Shown here one piece after another: positions 32,950 through 41,952 of a stretch of 64,000 nt of DNA. Positions within the stretch are counted from its first letter, which is position 1, and each line of letters starts with the position of its first letter. The notes beneath the pieces were generated by a model. It saw nothing but the letters and a program-made list of their open reading frames with translations. It was not told the origin of the DNA and searched no databases. A program made the translations under genes and the position numbers. The stretch comes from Spirochaetales bacterium. Lineage in GTDB: Bacteria > Spirochaetota > Spirochaetia > DAHUYW01. The stretch spans positions 1-64,000 of the forward strand of contig DAHUYW010000013.1 of assembly GCA_027306915.1 (NCBI GenBank), in the 5' to 3' direction.

Positions 32950-34838
32950 CGCGCCGAATCGATCACCCTCATCATGGAAGACCTCGCGTCCGCCGCCATC
33001 GCGCGGATTGCCGCGGAGCGACGGTCGTAGCGGGCAAGGTAATCCCGCGGATCGAGCGCCTGCTGGATGACGATCCGCACGCGCACCGCGGCGGGAAAGA
33101 GGGCGTTGACCAGCGGCCTCGGCAGAAGAACGAAGGTGACCGGGATGACTGCGGCGTCATGGACGGCCGCGAGGAGGAAGGCGCCGAGCTTGAAATCGGC
33201 GATCTCCCGGCTTCGGAGGTGGAGCTCGCCTTCGGGGAAGAAGTGCACGAACCACCCCATCGCGAACATCCTCGCAAGCGGTCCGGCGATCTTGCGCAGC
33301 GGGTCCTCCTCCGGCAGCGGGAAGGCCCCTAGGAGCCGGATATAGCGGCCCACAAAGGGCATCGAGAAGGTGCGTTCGAGGGCCGAGAAAAAGGTCCGCC
33401 TCGGAAAGATCGCGCACGCGGCCATTGCGGCGTCGAGATAGAGGAGGTGATTGGAAACGAGCAGCGCGGGGCGTCGGTTGCGGAGCTCGAGGCGCTCCCT
33501 CCCCTCGACCTCGAGGCCGAAGACAATCTTCGAAAAGATGAAAACCACGAAGAGCGTCGCAAGAAAGACCAGGTCGGCGACAAGCCGGTAGAAAGGCCTC
33601 AAATCGACGATCTGCGCCCCGTCGGCCGACCAACGCTCGTCTGCGGCCGGCCTCGCGCGGTCGGGGGGCCGCAGCTCTGCGACCGCCCCCGAACCCGCCG
33701 TTACGAGCCTGCCCTTCCACTCGATCCCGATCCCAAGCCCGGTCATCGCGGCCGAATAGAGCCCGACCAAGATGAGAACGAAGAAGGTGAAGGGATAGAG
33801 GGCCACCGCAAGCACCGGAACCTTGCGATCGTGCAGCTTCATGAACCAGGCGAGTAAGAACAGGAGAACTGGGATGTCGCGCGCGGCAAAAAGGGGAGAT
33901 CCGGCAAGAACTCCTGTCATCGTCGTGTAGAAGGGATACTCGATGGCGACGAATATCACGCACATGAGCGCCGCCAGCAGGATGAGGCTCGAGTTGATCG
34001 CTCCGAAAAGGCTCTTCCCGATTCCGCGCATCGCCGTTCGAAGCCCCGAGTACATCCGGCAGGAGACGTAACCCTGGGCGTCGAGGAAGATCGTCTTGAA
34101 GCCGGCCTTCTTGAGCTCTCGGGCCATCGAGATGTCCTCGACGACCGAGCCCCTGAAGCGCTCGTAGCCGCCGACCGAGCGCAGGGCCTGCGCTCGGCAG
34201 ATCATGAATTGGCCGACCGCAAAGCTGAAAAGGCTCGAGTTCTTGCGAGGGATCAATCCAAGAGGGAGGAGCAGTGCGGTCATTACATACATCGTCGGGA
34301 CGACCACGAGCTCTCCAATGCTCCCGAGCGTCTGGCGCACATAGGCGGAAAGGAAATCGGCGCGCTGCTCGCGGACGGTGCGGACCGCCCACGCGATGCT
34401 CTCCGGCCTGTGGAGGGTGTCCGCGTCGGTAAAGAGAAGATACTCCCCGGATGCCGCGCGGATCCCCTGGTGGCCGGCGAAGCTTTTGCCGCTCCAGCCC
34501 GGAGGAAGGGGCTCGCCGTTCACGACAACCAGACGCTCGTCGCGCCGCGCGTAGTCCGCGAGGATCGCAGCGGTACCGTCGACGGAGTTGTCGTTGATGA
34601 CCACGATCTCAAGCGACGGGTAGTGCTGCGCCAGAAGCGAGTCGAGGCAGGCGGCCAGGCGCTGCTCCTCGTTTCGCACCGGAAGGATCACCGAGACTCC
34701 GGGAAAGGCGTCGGCATCCTGCGCGTCGGACGAAAGACGGGAATGGCGACGCAGGAAGCGGATATTGGTGAAGGTAAGGAAAAGAAAGTACAGATTCAGG
34801 AGAATGGCAAATCTCAACACCAGATCTTGAGAAATCAT
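32946..34838 (-). CDS. Fusion of family-2 glycosyltransferase and PlsC-type acyltransferase
   Basis: The 630-aa membrane protein has two enzyme halves. Residues 1-380 are a GT2 glycosyltransferase: VSVILPVRNEE, D138-A-D140 for metal/UDP-sugar, E234-D235 in VVEDISMARE, and several membrane helices like carotenoid/hopanoid glycosyltransferases. Residues 415-630 are an AGPAT/PlsC domain with NHLLYLD (N463-H464, D469) and FPEGE (534-538). It could glycosylate and acylate the same lipid, for instance a glycolipid or carotenoid glucoside ester. That is inference. An extended -10 promoter lies at 34877-34885. Confidence 0.85.
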   Translation of the reverse strand: MISQDLVLRFAILLNLYFLFLTFTNIRFLRRHSRLSSDAQDADAFPGVSVILPVRNEEQRLAACLDSLLAQHYPSLEIVVINDNSVDGTAAILADYARRDERLVVVNGEPLPPGWSGKSFAGHQGIRAASGEYLLFTDADTLHRPESIAWAVRTVREQRADFLSAYVRQTLGSIGELVVVPTMYVMTALLLPLGLIPRKNSSLFSFAVGQFMICRAQALRSVGGYERFRGSVVEDISMARELKKAGFKTIFLDAQGYVSCRMYSGLRTAMRGIGKSLFGAINSSLILLAALMCVIFVAIEYPFYTTMTGVLAGSPLFAARDIPVLLFLLAWFMKLHDRKVPVLAVALYPFTFFVLILVGLYSAAMTGLGIGIEWKGRLVTAGSGAVAELRPPDRARPAADERWSADGAQIVDLRPFYRLVADLVFLATLFVVFIFSKIVFGLEVEGRERLELRNRRPALLVSNHLLYLDAAMAACAIFPRRTFFSALERTFSMPFVGRYIRLLGAFPLPEEDPLRKIAGPLARMFAMGWFVHFFPEGELHLRSREIADFKLGAFLLAAVHDAAVIPVTFVLLPRPLVNALFPAAVRVRIVIQQALDPRDYLARYDRRSAAIRAMAADARSSMMRVIDSAR

Positions 34839-34876
34839 GGCTTCGCTCGTTCCTTCTGTGTAAACCTGCCAAGGCC

Positions 34877-34885
34877 ATTATACCA
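34877..34885 (-). promoter_or_regulatory. Extended -10 promoter for the glycosyltransferase-acyltransferase gene
   Basis: The minus strand carries TGGTATAAT (34877-34885), a perfect -10 with a TGn extension. The -35 position reads GCCTCC and is poor, which is usual for extended -10 promoters. Confidence 0.5.
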
Positions 34886-34955
34886 TGCGGCGGACGGAGG
34901 GAGGCCGGGGGAATCAAAGAAAGCGCTCGGAAGCGGGGTGAGCATTCTCGGCGCA

Positions 34956-34984
34956 CAAAAAAGGCCCGCCGACTGGCGGGCCTT
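34956..34984 (-). terminator. Rho-independent terminator of the ribose-type ABC operon
   Basis: AAGGCCCGCC (34961-34970) and GGCGGGCCTT (34975-34984) form a perfect 10-bp stem with a 4-base loop. On the minus strand it is followed by a run of T. It closes the operon whose last gene ends at 35032. Confidence 0.9.
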
Positions 34985-35031
34985 GCCCCGGATCCGCGGG
35001 GCGGATCACGACGGAGCTCGATGCTAAGCGA

Positions 35032-36150
35032 TCAATCGTACAGCAGCTGTGCGATGTCCGGCTGGTCCATGTTGGTGGAGTCGTAGAACTTGGCACCGGT
35101 GTCCACGTTTGCGACCGGTTGTCCCTTCACCGCCATGACCGCAAGCTCGACGGCCTTGAAACCGATGTTGTAGGGATCCTGCGTGATCGCGCCGAGGAAG
35201 TACTTGTTCCGCACGGCAGCCTTCTGAGCCTTGCCGGCATCGAAACCGACGACCACAAGTCCGGGATACTGATTGGGCAGCGCGGTGCCGTCGTTGCTTG
35301 CTGCGAGAACCGCCCGCGCGGTCCCTTCGTTGGAGCAGAAAATGCCGAGGATCTTGTCCGACTGGACTCGGTTCAGGATCGCTGCGGCGGTGTTCGTGGC
35401 GTCGGTGTCTTTCGGAGACGCGGGGACCTGCACGTCGATGATGATCGCCTTCCCGCCCGTCGGGCTGTCCGCGGCGATGTACGCCGGGTTACCCTGAACC
35501 CGGATATCGTCCTTGGAGCGGTTGGCCTGGGTGGTGATGAGCTTGATCATCTCGTCACGAAACCCTTTTCCGCGATCCGTCACCGATTGGCTGGTTGCAT
35601 CCTGATTGAAATCGACAATCGTTACCGGGTTCGCTGCGGTTGCTGCCGCAATCTTGTCCTTGATGACGGCGAACATGTGGTCCGCCGCCAGTCCCGCTGC
35701 CGCATAGCTGTTGGTAGCCGCCGTCGCATAGATTGCACCCTTGGGCGCGTTCGGAACTCCGGAGTCGAATCCGATGATGGGGATCTTTCTCTGGATAGCC
35801 TGATTCAGCTGATCCATGACGGAGTTCGTGTCGAGAGCGGCGAGACAGATGGCGGCCGGATTCTTCGCCATGTCGTTCACGAGCATCTGCACTTGGGGCT
35901 GGATGTCCGCTTCGGTCGGCGGCCCTTCGAAGGTGATGTCAACGCCGTACTTCTCTGCCGAAGCTTCGGCGCCCTTCTTCACCGTCTGCCAGAACTGGTG
36001 CTGAAATCCCTTGGAAATCACGGGAATGTACATCTTGCCGCCCTGTGGCGCGCCGCCCTCTTTCGTGCCGCCGGCGAATGCCGGAAGCGCAAAGGCGACG
36101 AGAAAAAGGGCCGCTACGAATAACATCCCTGTTCGTCGAATAGCAGTCAT
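35032..36150 (-). CDS. Ribose-type ABC transporter substrate-binding protein
   Basis: The 372-aa periplasmic binding protein (RbsB/LacI fold, CUT2) has the signal MTAIRRTGMLFVAALFLVAF ending ALPAFA, followed by GGTKEGG. Strand-hinge blocks are GFQHQFWQTVKKGAEASAEK, IIGFDSGVPN and GLVVVGFDAGKAQKAAV. It is last in an operon with a matching ATPase and permease and is followed by a strong terminator. A 7-bp hairpin upstream may protect its mRNA. AGGAGGT precedes ATG 36150. Ligand is a monosaccharide or related compound; the exact one is unknown. Confidence 0.9.
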   Translation of the reverse strand: MTAIRRTGMLFVAALFLVAFALPAFAGGTKEGGAPQGGKMYIPVISKGFQHQFWQTVKKGAEASAEKYGVDITFEGPPTEADIQPQVQMLVNDMAKNPAAICLAALDTNSVMDQLNQAIQRKIPIIGFDSGVPNAPKGAIYATAATNSYAAAGLAADHMFAVIKDKIAAATAANPVTIVDFNQDATSQSVTDRGKGFRDEMIKLITTQANRSKDDIRVQGNPAYIAADSPTGGKAIIIDVQVPASPKDTDATNTAAAILNRVQSDKILGIFCSNEGTARAVLAASNDGTALPNQYPGLVVVGFDAGKAQKAAVRNKYFLGAITQDPYNIGFKAVELAVMAVKGQPVANVDTGAKFYDSTNMDQPDIAQLLYD

Positions 36151-36177
36151 AGATACCTCCTCTCGATATCTCTCTTG

Positions 36178-36195
36178 CCCGAATAAACATTCGGG
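36178..36195 (-). promoter_or_regulatory. Intergenic hairpin between permease and binding-protein genes
   Basis: CCCGAAT (36178-36184) and ATTCGGG (36189-36195) pair perfectly around AAAC. There is no T tract, so an mRNA-processing or stabilising role is more likely than termination. Confidence 0.5.
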
Positions 36196-36225
36196 AAAGT
36201 TTGCCGTTGGTGTGAGAGAAACAGG

Positions 36226-37521
36226 TTAGGCACGTTTCTCCTGTTGCTCGTCTCTCGAAAGCTCTTTGTGCCGGAGCATCTCCTCGAACTCGCGGACCGC
36301 CGCTCTCTCTTCGGCCCGAATCCGGGCCTGCTGCGCCTTTTCGTCCGCCTTCATCTTCGCGAAGGTCACCCTCATCCCGGCCCGTGCAGCGGCGATCTCC
36401 TTTTTTACCGCCGATGCGTCGCGAGACTCGCCGGCGGCCCCGCTCGAGGAGAGCTCCTTCTTGAGGGCTGCGATCTTTTCCAACATAGATGCCCTGTAAA
36501 GGTCGGCAGGCGTTTCAATCCTCACCTCCGCCGCCTTCGTGTTCCGGTACATGTCCAGGAGCACCGCGCCAATCACGATTACGCCGGTGAAGAACGTCTG
36601 CCAATGCGCTTCGAGGTTCAAGGCCGGCAGGCCGGTCGCCAGCACCGACATGATGAACACGCCGATGACGGTCCCCCAAATGGTGCCGATGCCCCCAGCA
36701 AGCGAGGTGCCTCCGATGACCGCCGCGGCGATTGCGTACAGCTCGAACCCTTGCCCCTGGGCGGGAAGAACCGTGGTATAGATCGCGGCGTAGGAGATGC
36801 CGCCGATTCCGGCGGTACCGCCTGCGATGACGTACACCAGCGTCTGCCACTTCTTCACGTCGACGCCCGAAAGCCGGGCGGCCTCTATGTTGCTGCCGAT
36901 GGCGTAGGTGTAGCGGCCCAGCTTGGTGTTGGACAGCATCAGGTGGCAGAGCACTGCTATGGCGGCGAGCAGGAAGGCTCCGGTCGGTATTGCTCCGCCT
37001 TGCGGATTCAGGTAAAGGAAGATGTCCTTGAACCAGCCGCCCGCCTGCCCGCGGATAGGGAAGGTGGCGCTCGACACGTTCGAAACGATGGAGCCGACGC
37101 CCATCGAGATCATCATGGTGCCAAGCGTCACGATGAACGGGGGCATCTTCAGCCGGGAAACCATTATTCCGTTGAAATAGCCGAAGGCAAGACCCACGAG
37201 AATGATCAGGAGGAGAGAGGGCACCATCGGAAAGCCGTGCTTGAGCGCCGTGCCTCCGATGATGGTCGACGCCATCATGACTGTTCCGACCGAAAGGTCG
37301 ATCCCGCCGCTTATGATGACGAAGGTAACGCCCATCGAGATGAACCCGATGTAGTAGGCGGCGTCGATGATGTTCACCAGGGTCGGGTATGAGAAGTAGT
37401 TGCGTCCAAACGCCCCGAAGAAAAGGTAGAGGATTACCAGCGCGCCAGGCGCGAGAACCCACTTCAAGCCTCGCTCCCGGAACCGCTGCATTCGACTGAT
37501 TTCGGTACTCGCATCCGCCAT
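36226..37521 (-). CDS. Ribose-type ABC permease with long charged C-terminal extension
   Basis: Residues 1-325 are an RbsC-type permease: TFVIISGGIDLSVGTVMMAS, PPFIVTLGTMMISMG, YAIGSNIEAARLSGV and GGTSLAGGIGTIWGTVIG. Residues 325-431 form an unusual cytoplasmic tail rich in Lys, Arg, Glu and Ala (AALKKELSSS, then KKEIAAARAGMRVTFAKMKA, ending in an Arg/Glu-rich helix) with coiled-coil character. Ordinary RbsC is about 320 aa. ATG 37521 was chosen; the frame is open upstream into the ATPase gene. It starts five bases after the ATPase stop. Confidence 0.88.
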   Translation of the reverse strand: MADASTEISRMQRFRERGLKWVLAPGALVILYLFFGAFGRNYFSYPTLVNIIDAAYYIGFISMGVTFVIISGGIDLSVGTVMMASTIIGGTALKHGFPMVPSLLLIILVGLAFGYFNGIMVSRLKMPPFIVTLGTMMISMGVGSIVSNVSSATFPIRGQAGGWFKDIFLYLNPQGGAIPTGAFLLAAIAVLCHLMLSNTKLGRYTYAIGSNIEAARLSGVDVKKWQTLVYVIAGGTAGIGGISYAAIYTTVLPAQGQGFELYAIAAAVIGGTSLAGGIGTIWGTVIGVFIMSVLATGLPALNLEAHWQTFFTGVIVIGAVLLDMYRNTKAAEVRIETPADLYRASMLEKIAALKKELSSSGAAGESRDASAVKKEIAAARAGMRVTFAKMKADEKAQQARIRAEERAAVREFEEMLRHKELSRDEQQEKRA

Positions 37522-37526
37522 ACGCT

Positions 37527-39047
37527 TCAACTCTCCGTGAGGACTTCCTGGCGGCCCATGGTCGCGTACTCCATGATCGCCTCCTGGCTTGCCTCTTCGA
37601 TTGAGAGCTCGCCGGTGATTCTTCCTTCGCACATGACGACGATTCGGTCGCTCATGCGAAGGATTTCCGGCAGCTCCGATGAGATCATGATGATGGACTT
37701 CCCTTCCCGCACCAGCTCGCTCATCAGCGCATATATCTCGCTTTTCGCCCCGACATCGATTCCGCGCGTCGGCTCATCGAAGATGAGGATGTCGCAGTTG
37801 CGAATCAGCCATTTCGCGATTACCACCTTCTGCTGATTTCCTCCCGAGAGGTTTCGCAGGAGCTGCTCGATCGAAGGGGTCTTGATATTGAGCCGGTCGA
37901 TATAATCCTGGCTGACCTTCTGCACCTTGCTTGCGTGGACAAAAAGGCCCCGCATGAAGCGGTCTAAGGTAGCCATGACCAGGTTGTCCTTCACTGTGAG
38001 ATTGACTGCGAGTCCGAAGCGCTTGCGATCTTCCGAAAGATAGCCCAACCCGTGCGCTACCCCATCTTCCGGTGAACGGATGACGACGCGATGTCCGCGA
38101 ATCTCTATGGTGCCGCTTTGAGCCTCATCGGCTCCGAAGACGGCTCGTGCCGTCTCGGTTCTCCCCGATCCGATGAGTCCGGAAAACCCGAGGATTTCCC
38201 CCTGCCGCAGCTCGAAGCTGACGTTGCGTACCAGCTTTCCCGCGTTCAGTCCGCTCACCCGAAGGACGACCGGCGCGCCGGGCGGGACGTTGCTCTTGGA
38301 CTTCGGTTGCTCGTAGATGACTCGGCCGACCATCATGTTGATGATCTGCTGTTTTGTCACTTCTGCGGTCTTCTTCGTGTCGACGCGCTCGCCGTCACGC
38401 AAGACCGTGACTCGGTCGGCTATGCGGTGGATCTCGTCCAGGCGGTGAGAGATATGAATCATCCCGACGCCTCTCGACGCCAGATCGCGCATGATTGAAA
38501 AGAGCTCGTTGATTTCCGTTTCGGTCAGGGCGGCCGTCGGTTCGTCAAGGATAAGTATTCGGAGGCTGTGGGATACCGCTTTGGCGATTTCAACCATCTG
38601 CTGCTTGCCGACCGTCAATCGACCAAGCGTCTCGCTCGGATCGATGTTCATCTTGAGCCGCTTGAAAAGCTCCCCGGCACGCCGATTCTGCTCTCGCTCG
38701 TCGAGGAGCAGGCCGCTCAGGCGGGTCGATTCCCTGCCGATGAAGATGTTCTGCGCCACTGTCAGGTGGTCCATCATGTTCAATTCCTGGTGGATGATCC
38801 CGATTCCCGTCTCGAGCGCATGCTTGGGATCGCGCGGGTTGAACGGACGGCCGAGATAGTGGATTTCTCCCGAATCTTTCGGATTGATGCCGATGAGGAC
38901 CTTCATGAGGGTCGACTTGCCGGCGCCGTTCTCACCCACTAGGGCGTGAATCTCCCCCTCCTCGAGATCGAAATCCACCTGCCGGAGGGCGTGAACACCG
39001 GTGAAGCGTTTGTCGATTCTCTCCATTCGCAGAATCTGCCGACCCAT
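37527..39047 (-). CDS. Ribose-type ABC transporter ATP-binding protein (double NBD)
   Basis: The 506-aa RbsA/MglA-type protein has two nucleotide-binding domains. NBD1 contains GENGAGKSTLMK (Walker A), a TVGKQQMVEIAKA signature and LILDEPTAALT. NBD2 has the degenerate GLIGSGRTE Walker A, the LSGGNQQKVVIAKW signature and LIFDEPTRGIDVGAK. All key motifs are intact. It powers the permease and binding protein downstream. AAGGAG lies eight bases before ATG 39047. The 108-base gap before it contains hairpins and may hold a promoter or operator. Confidence 0.93.
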   Translation of the reverse strand: MGRQILRMERIDKRFTGVHALRQVDFDLEEGEIHALVGENGAGKSTLMKVLIGINPKDSGEIHYLGRPFNPRDPKHALETGIGIIHQELNMMDHLTVAQNIFIGRESTRLSGLLLDEREQNRRAGELFKRLKMNIDPSETLGRLTVGKQQMVEIAKAVSHSLRILILDEPTAALTETEINELFSIMRDLASRGVGMIHISHRLDEIHRIADRVTVLRDGERVDTKKTAEVTKQQIINMMVGRVIYEQPKSKSNVPPGAPVVLRVSGLNAGKLVRNVSFELRQGEILGFSGLIGSGRTETARAVFGADEAQSGTIEIRGHRVVIRSPEDGVAHGLGYLSEDRKRFGLAVNLTVKDNLVMATLDRFMRGLFVHASKVQKVSQDYIDRLNIKTPSIEQLLRNLSGGNQQKVVIAKWLIRNCDILIFDEPTRGIDVGAKSEIYALMSELVREGKSIIMISSELPEILRMSDRIVVMCEGRITGELSIEEASQEAIMEYATMGRQEVLTES

Positions 39048-39065
39048 GAGCGAGACTCCTTGTAG

Positions 39066-39100
39066 GCGGCGCCGCCATCTGGTACGCTTTCACCAAGCGT
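39066..39100 (-). promoter_or_regulatory. Inverted repeats upstream of the ribose-type ATPase gene
   Basis: ACGCTT (39084-39089) and AAGCGT (39095-39100) form a 6-bp inverted repeat around TCACC. GGCGGCGCCGCC (39066-39077) is a 12-bp palindrome just before the ribosome-binding site. They may be operator and leader structures controlling the importer apart from the upstream sensor genes. Confidence 0.4.
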
Positions 39101-39155
39101 TACACGCGGCACGTCAGCCTGTACATCGAATATCTTCCAAAAAGGGTGGAGAATC

Positions 39156-40151
39156 TTATCTCGTCTGCATGAAGGGGAAGAGGAGCTTCTCGTTCTCTGT
39201 GGTGTACATAGTATCTCTCCGGATCAGGTTCGATCCGGTGTCGTTAAACTTCGCGACTCGCTCGCCATGGAACAGCTCGACCATGGTCCGGATGCCGACG
39301 TAGCCCATGTTGAACGGCTTTTGTACGACGAGCGCTTCGATGGTCCCATCCTCGAGACGCTTGATCTCGTCCACGGCGCTGTCGAATCCGACTATCTTCA
39401 CTCGCCCGCCGTATCCCGCGTCGACCACGCCGTTCGCCGCGCCACGGGTCGTGGTCTCGTTCAGCGCCACTATACCGGCGAGGTCGGGGTGCTCGCGGAG
39501 GAGGCGGCGTGTGATCTCGTAGGCGATGTGGTAGTCGTTGAAGGCGAAGTAGCGGCCGACGATCGTAGCGGTCGGATTCGTCTCCGCGAGGGCTTCGCGA
39601 AAACCGCGCTCTCGGTCGATCGCCGTCGCGACCTCCTGAATGTGGCTCACGATCGCGACCTCCGCGCCCGGCGGCACTATCCTCCCTAGCTCCCTGCCCG
39701 CCTTGCGTCCGGCCTGAATGTTGTCGGTCGCGATGAAGCTCTCCGGCGCGGAGCTTGCGACTCCGGAGTCGATCGTGACCAGCTTTATCCCGGCAGCCCG
39801 CGCCTGCCTTGCAAGCGGGACGAGCGCGCTATAGTCGGACGCGGCGAGCAGGATCCCCCGAGGACGCTGTCGGACTACCTCCCGCATGATTCGAACCTGG
39901 TCGTCGATGTCCTTCTCAAGCCAGGGTCCAACGATCTGGGGCCGAACCCCCCACTCATTCGCCGCAACCTCGATCCCGGCCCTCACGATCTTCCAGAACT
40001 CCATGTCCGGGTTGGTCGACTTGAGCACGACGATGATGGTGGAGCGGCTCGCCTGAGCCCTCGCCGATGCGAGCGAGGCAGCGATCAGGGCGCCGGCAGC
40101 GATCCCTAGGAACAGTGCGACGCCCATGATGACTCTACTCCGACGGCTCAT
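39156..40151 (-). CDS. Membrane-anchored sugar-binding protein, probable sensor partner of the kinase
   Basis: The 331-aa protein is an RbsB/LacI-fold binding domain (TIIVVLKSTNPDMEFWKIVR, VTIDSGVASS, KIVGFDSAVDEI) behind an N-terminal hydrophobic segment (VIMGVALFLGIAAGALIAAS) with no lipobox and a Leu/Ala-rich start. Its gene overlaps the histidine-kinase gene by 17 bases and precedes the importer. This resembles XylFII, the binding protein that activates the LytS/YesM-type kinase in clostridial xylose control. I infer that it senses the sugar outside the membrane rather than delivering it to the importer. GGGAAAGGGCAGG precedes ATG 40151. Confidence 0.85.
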   Translation of the reverse strand: MSRRSRVIMGVALFLGIAAGALIAASLASARAQASRSTIIVVLKSTNPDMEFWKIVRAGIEVAANEWGVRPQIVGPWLEKDIDDQVRIMREVVRQRPRGILLAASDYSALVPLARQARAAGIKLVTIDSGVASSAPESFIATDNIQAGRKAGRELGRIVPPGAEVAIVSHIQEVATAIDRERGFREALAETNPTATIVGRYFAFNDYHIAYEITRRLLREHPDLAGIVALNETTTRGAANGVVDAGYGGRVKIVGFDSAVDEIKRLEDGTIEALVVQKPFNMGYVGIRTMVELFHGERVAKFNDTGSNLIRRDTMYTTENEKLLFPFMQTR

Positions 40152-41952
40152 CCTGCCCTTTCCCCCCGATCACCGGCAGCCAGACCGAGACGGTTGTTCC
40201 CTTCGCCGGTTCGCTTTGGTATTCGAGCCCGAACTCCGGCCCGAAGTAGAGCTTGATTCGCTCGTTGACGTTGCCCACCCCGACCCCGCGATGCCGGGTG
40301 CCGTTATCCGGCGTGAAGATCTGCGCGAGGCTCTCGGCGCTCATTCCCACGCCGTCATCTTCGATCGAGAGAAGAATCTTGCCGTCGACTCGCCCTCCCG
40401 AAATCCGGATAGTCCCGGAATCGGGCTTATTCTTGATTCCGTGGTAGATCGAGTTTTCCACGAGCGGCTGCAGGATGACCTTGAGCGTGCGCAGGCCCAG
40501 AATCTCTTCGTCCACAGCGAGCGTGAAGTCGAGCTTGTCCTTGTAGCGCATCTTCTGGATAGTCAGATAGTTCTTGATGTGCTCGACCTCATCCCGGATC
40601 GGAACGAGCTCCTCCCCCTTGCTTATCGAGAGCCGCAGGAGCTTCGCGAGCGCGGAAACCATGCGCACCACATCGCTCTGCCGGTTGCTCTCGGCCATCC
40701 AAATGATCGAGTCGAGGGTGTTGTAGAGGAAGTGGGGGGTTATCTGGTTCTGCAGCGCCCGCAGCTCGCTCTTTCGCTTCGCCTTCTCGTCCGCGATCGC
40801 CTGGCGCACAAGGTCCTTGATCTTAGCGATCATGATGTTGTAGTCCCGCCCGAGCCCGCCGATCTCGTCGTCGCTCTCGGCCGCCGCGCTCACCTCGAAG
40901 TTCCCGCTCTCCACCGAGCGCATCGACTGGCGTAAGACCTTGATCGGCTTGGTGATCCGAGATGAGATGACGATCGAAAGAAGGATAATGACCAGGAAAC
41001 AGCCGATCCCCCAGGCGGTGTAGTAGAACTGGATGGCCTGCCGGTTGGAGACAAGTCCCTCCATCGGGTTCACTCCGACAATGAGCCATCCGGTATTTGG
41101 AGAGCGAGCGATGGTGTAGACCACCTCTTCCTTGCCGTCTCGAACGACGAAGCTGTCGGCCCGCGAGCGCAAAACCTGCAAGATCCGCTCCTCCTTCAAG
41201 CCGCTGTAGATGAGCTGCTGCTGCGGGTGGTAGACGATCTGCCCGTCCCCATCGACTATAAAGACGTAGCCCTTCCGGCCGAGGTCGATGCTCGCGCACA
41301 GATCGCTTATGACGCTGAAGTTGAGGTCGACGAGAAGCACGGCCGCCCTCGAGCGCCCCTGGGGGTCCACGATCTGTTGGCTGAGCGAGATGACCCAGCG
41401 GTACTCGTCCTTCACGATGTTCTCGACGTGAGACGAGGAGATGACCGCCCGCCCGTGGGCCTCGATCGCATCGCGATACCACTCCTGATCCGCTATCCGC
41501 ACGGCAGGATTGAGACTGATGGCCGGATCCTGAGTAACGAAGCGTCCGTCGGATCCGACGACCATGATGAGCGAAATGTCGCCGCGCGTCTGCGCGATCG
41601 AGTTGAGGAATTCCCCGATGGCGGTGCGTCTAGCGCTTCCTCGCGCTTCATCGATCGGGGGCGCACTCACGAAGTATTCCCGGACGCCCTTGTTAAGGTT
41701 GACGACGCTCGCGATGTTCTCCATGTACGTGACATAGGACCTTATGCTCGAGTTCGCCTGGCCGATGAGCTGAAGGGTGTAGTTGCGCGCATAGCTCTTT
41801 AGGGCGTTCTCGGTCAGGGTGTAGGCGATGACGCCCATTGCGAGGATCGTCAGGAGGATGACGACGGAAAAGGAGAGCGCGATGCTCACCTGGATGCTGC
41901 GGGTCGCGAGAACCCGCGGAACCGGGGAATGGCCGCTATCGTCGCGCAACAT
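40135..41952 (-). CDS. YesM-family sensor histidine kinase
   Basis: The 605-aa kinase has TM1 (about 19-43), a Cache-like extracellular domain (about 45-300), TM2 (311-331), HAMP (332-385), a His_kinase domain with H407 in QNQITPHFLYNTLDS, and a HATPase domain with DDGVGMS and VGVGNVNERI. ATG 41952 gives the short cytoplasmic start expected. The start overlaps the response-regulator 3' end by 17 bases, and the 3' end overlaps the binding-protein start by 17 bases, so the three are translationally coupled. Confidence 0.92.
   Translation of the reverse strand: MLRDDSGHSPVPRVLATRSIQVSIALSFSVVILLTILAMGVIAYTLTENALKSYARNYTLQLIGQANSSIRSYVTYMENIASVVNLNKGVREYFVSAPPIDEARGSARRTAIGEFLNSIAQTRGDISLIMVVGSDGRFVTQDPAISLNPAVRIADQEWYRDAIEAHGRAVISSSHVENIVKDEYRWVISLSQQIVDPQGRSRAAVLLVDLNFSVISDLCASIDLGRKGYVFIVDGDGQIVYHPQQQLIYSGLKEERILQVLRSRADSFVVRDGKEEVVYTIARSPNTGWLIVGVNPMEGLVSNRQAIQFYYTAWGIGCFLVIILLSIVISSRITKPIKVLRQSMRSVESGNFEVSAAAESDDEIGGLGRDYNIMIAKIKDLVRQAIADEKAKRKSELRALQNQITPHFLYNTLDSIIWMAESNRQSDVVRMVSALAKLLRLSISKGEELVPIRDEVEHIKNYLTIQKMRYKDKLDFTLAVDEEILGLRTLKVILQPLVENSIYHGIKNKPDSGTIRISGGRVDGKILLSIEDDGVGMSAESLAQIFTPDNGTRHRGVGVGNVNERIKLYFGPEFGLEYQSEPAKGTTVSVWLPVIGGKGQDEPSE

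Noticed and set aside
39084..39100. Catabolite-responsive (cre) site before the ribose-type ATPase gene
   Set aside because: TGAAAGCGTACCAG matches only part of the cre consensus and the 3' half fails, so I report it only as an inverted repeat.
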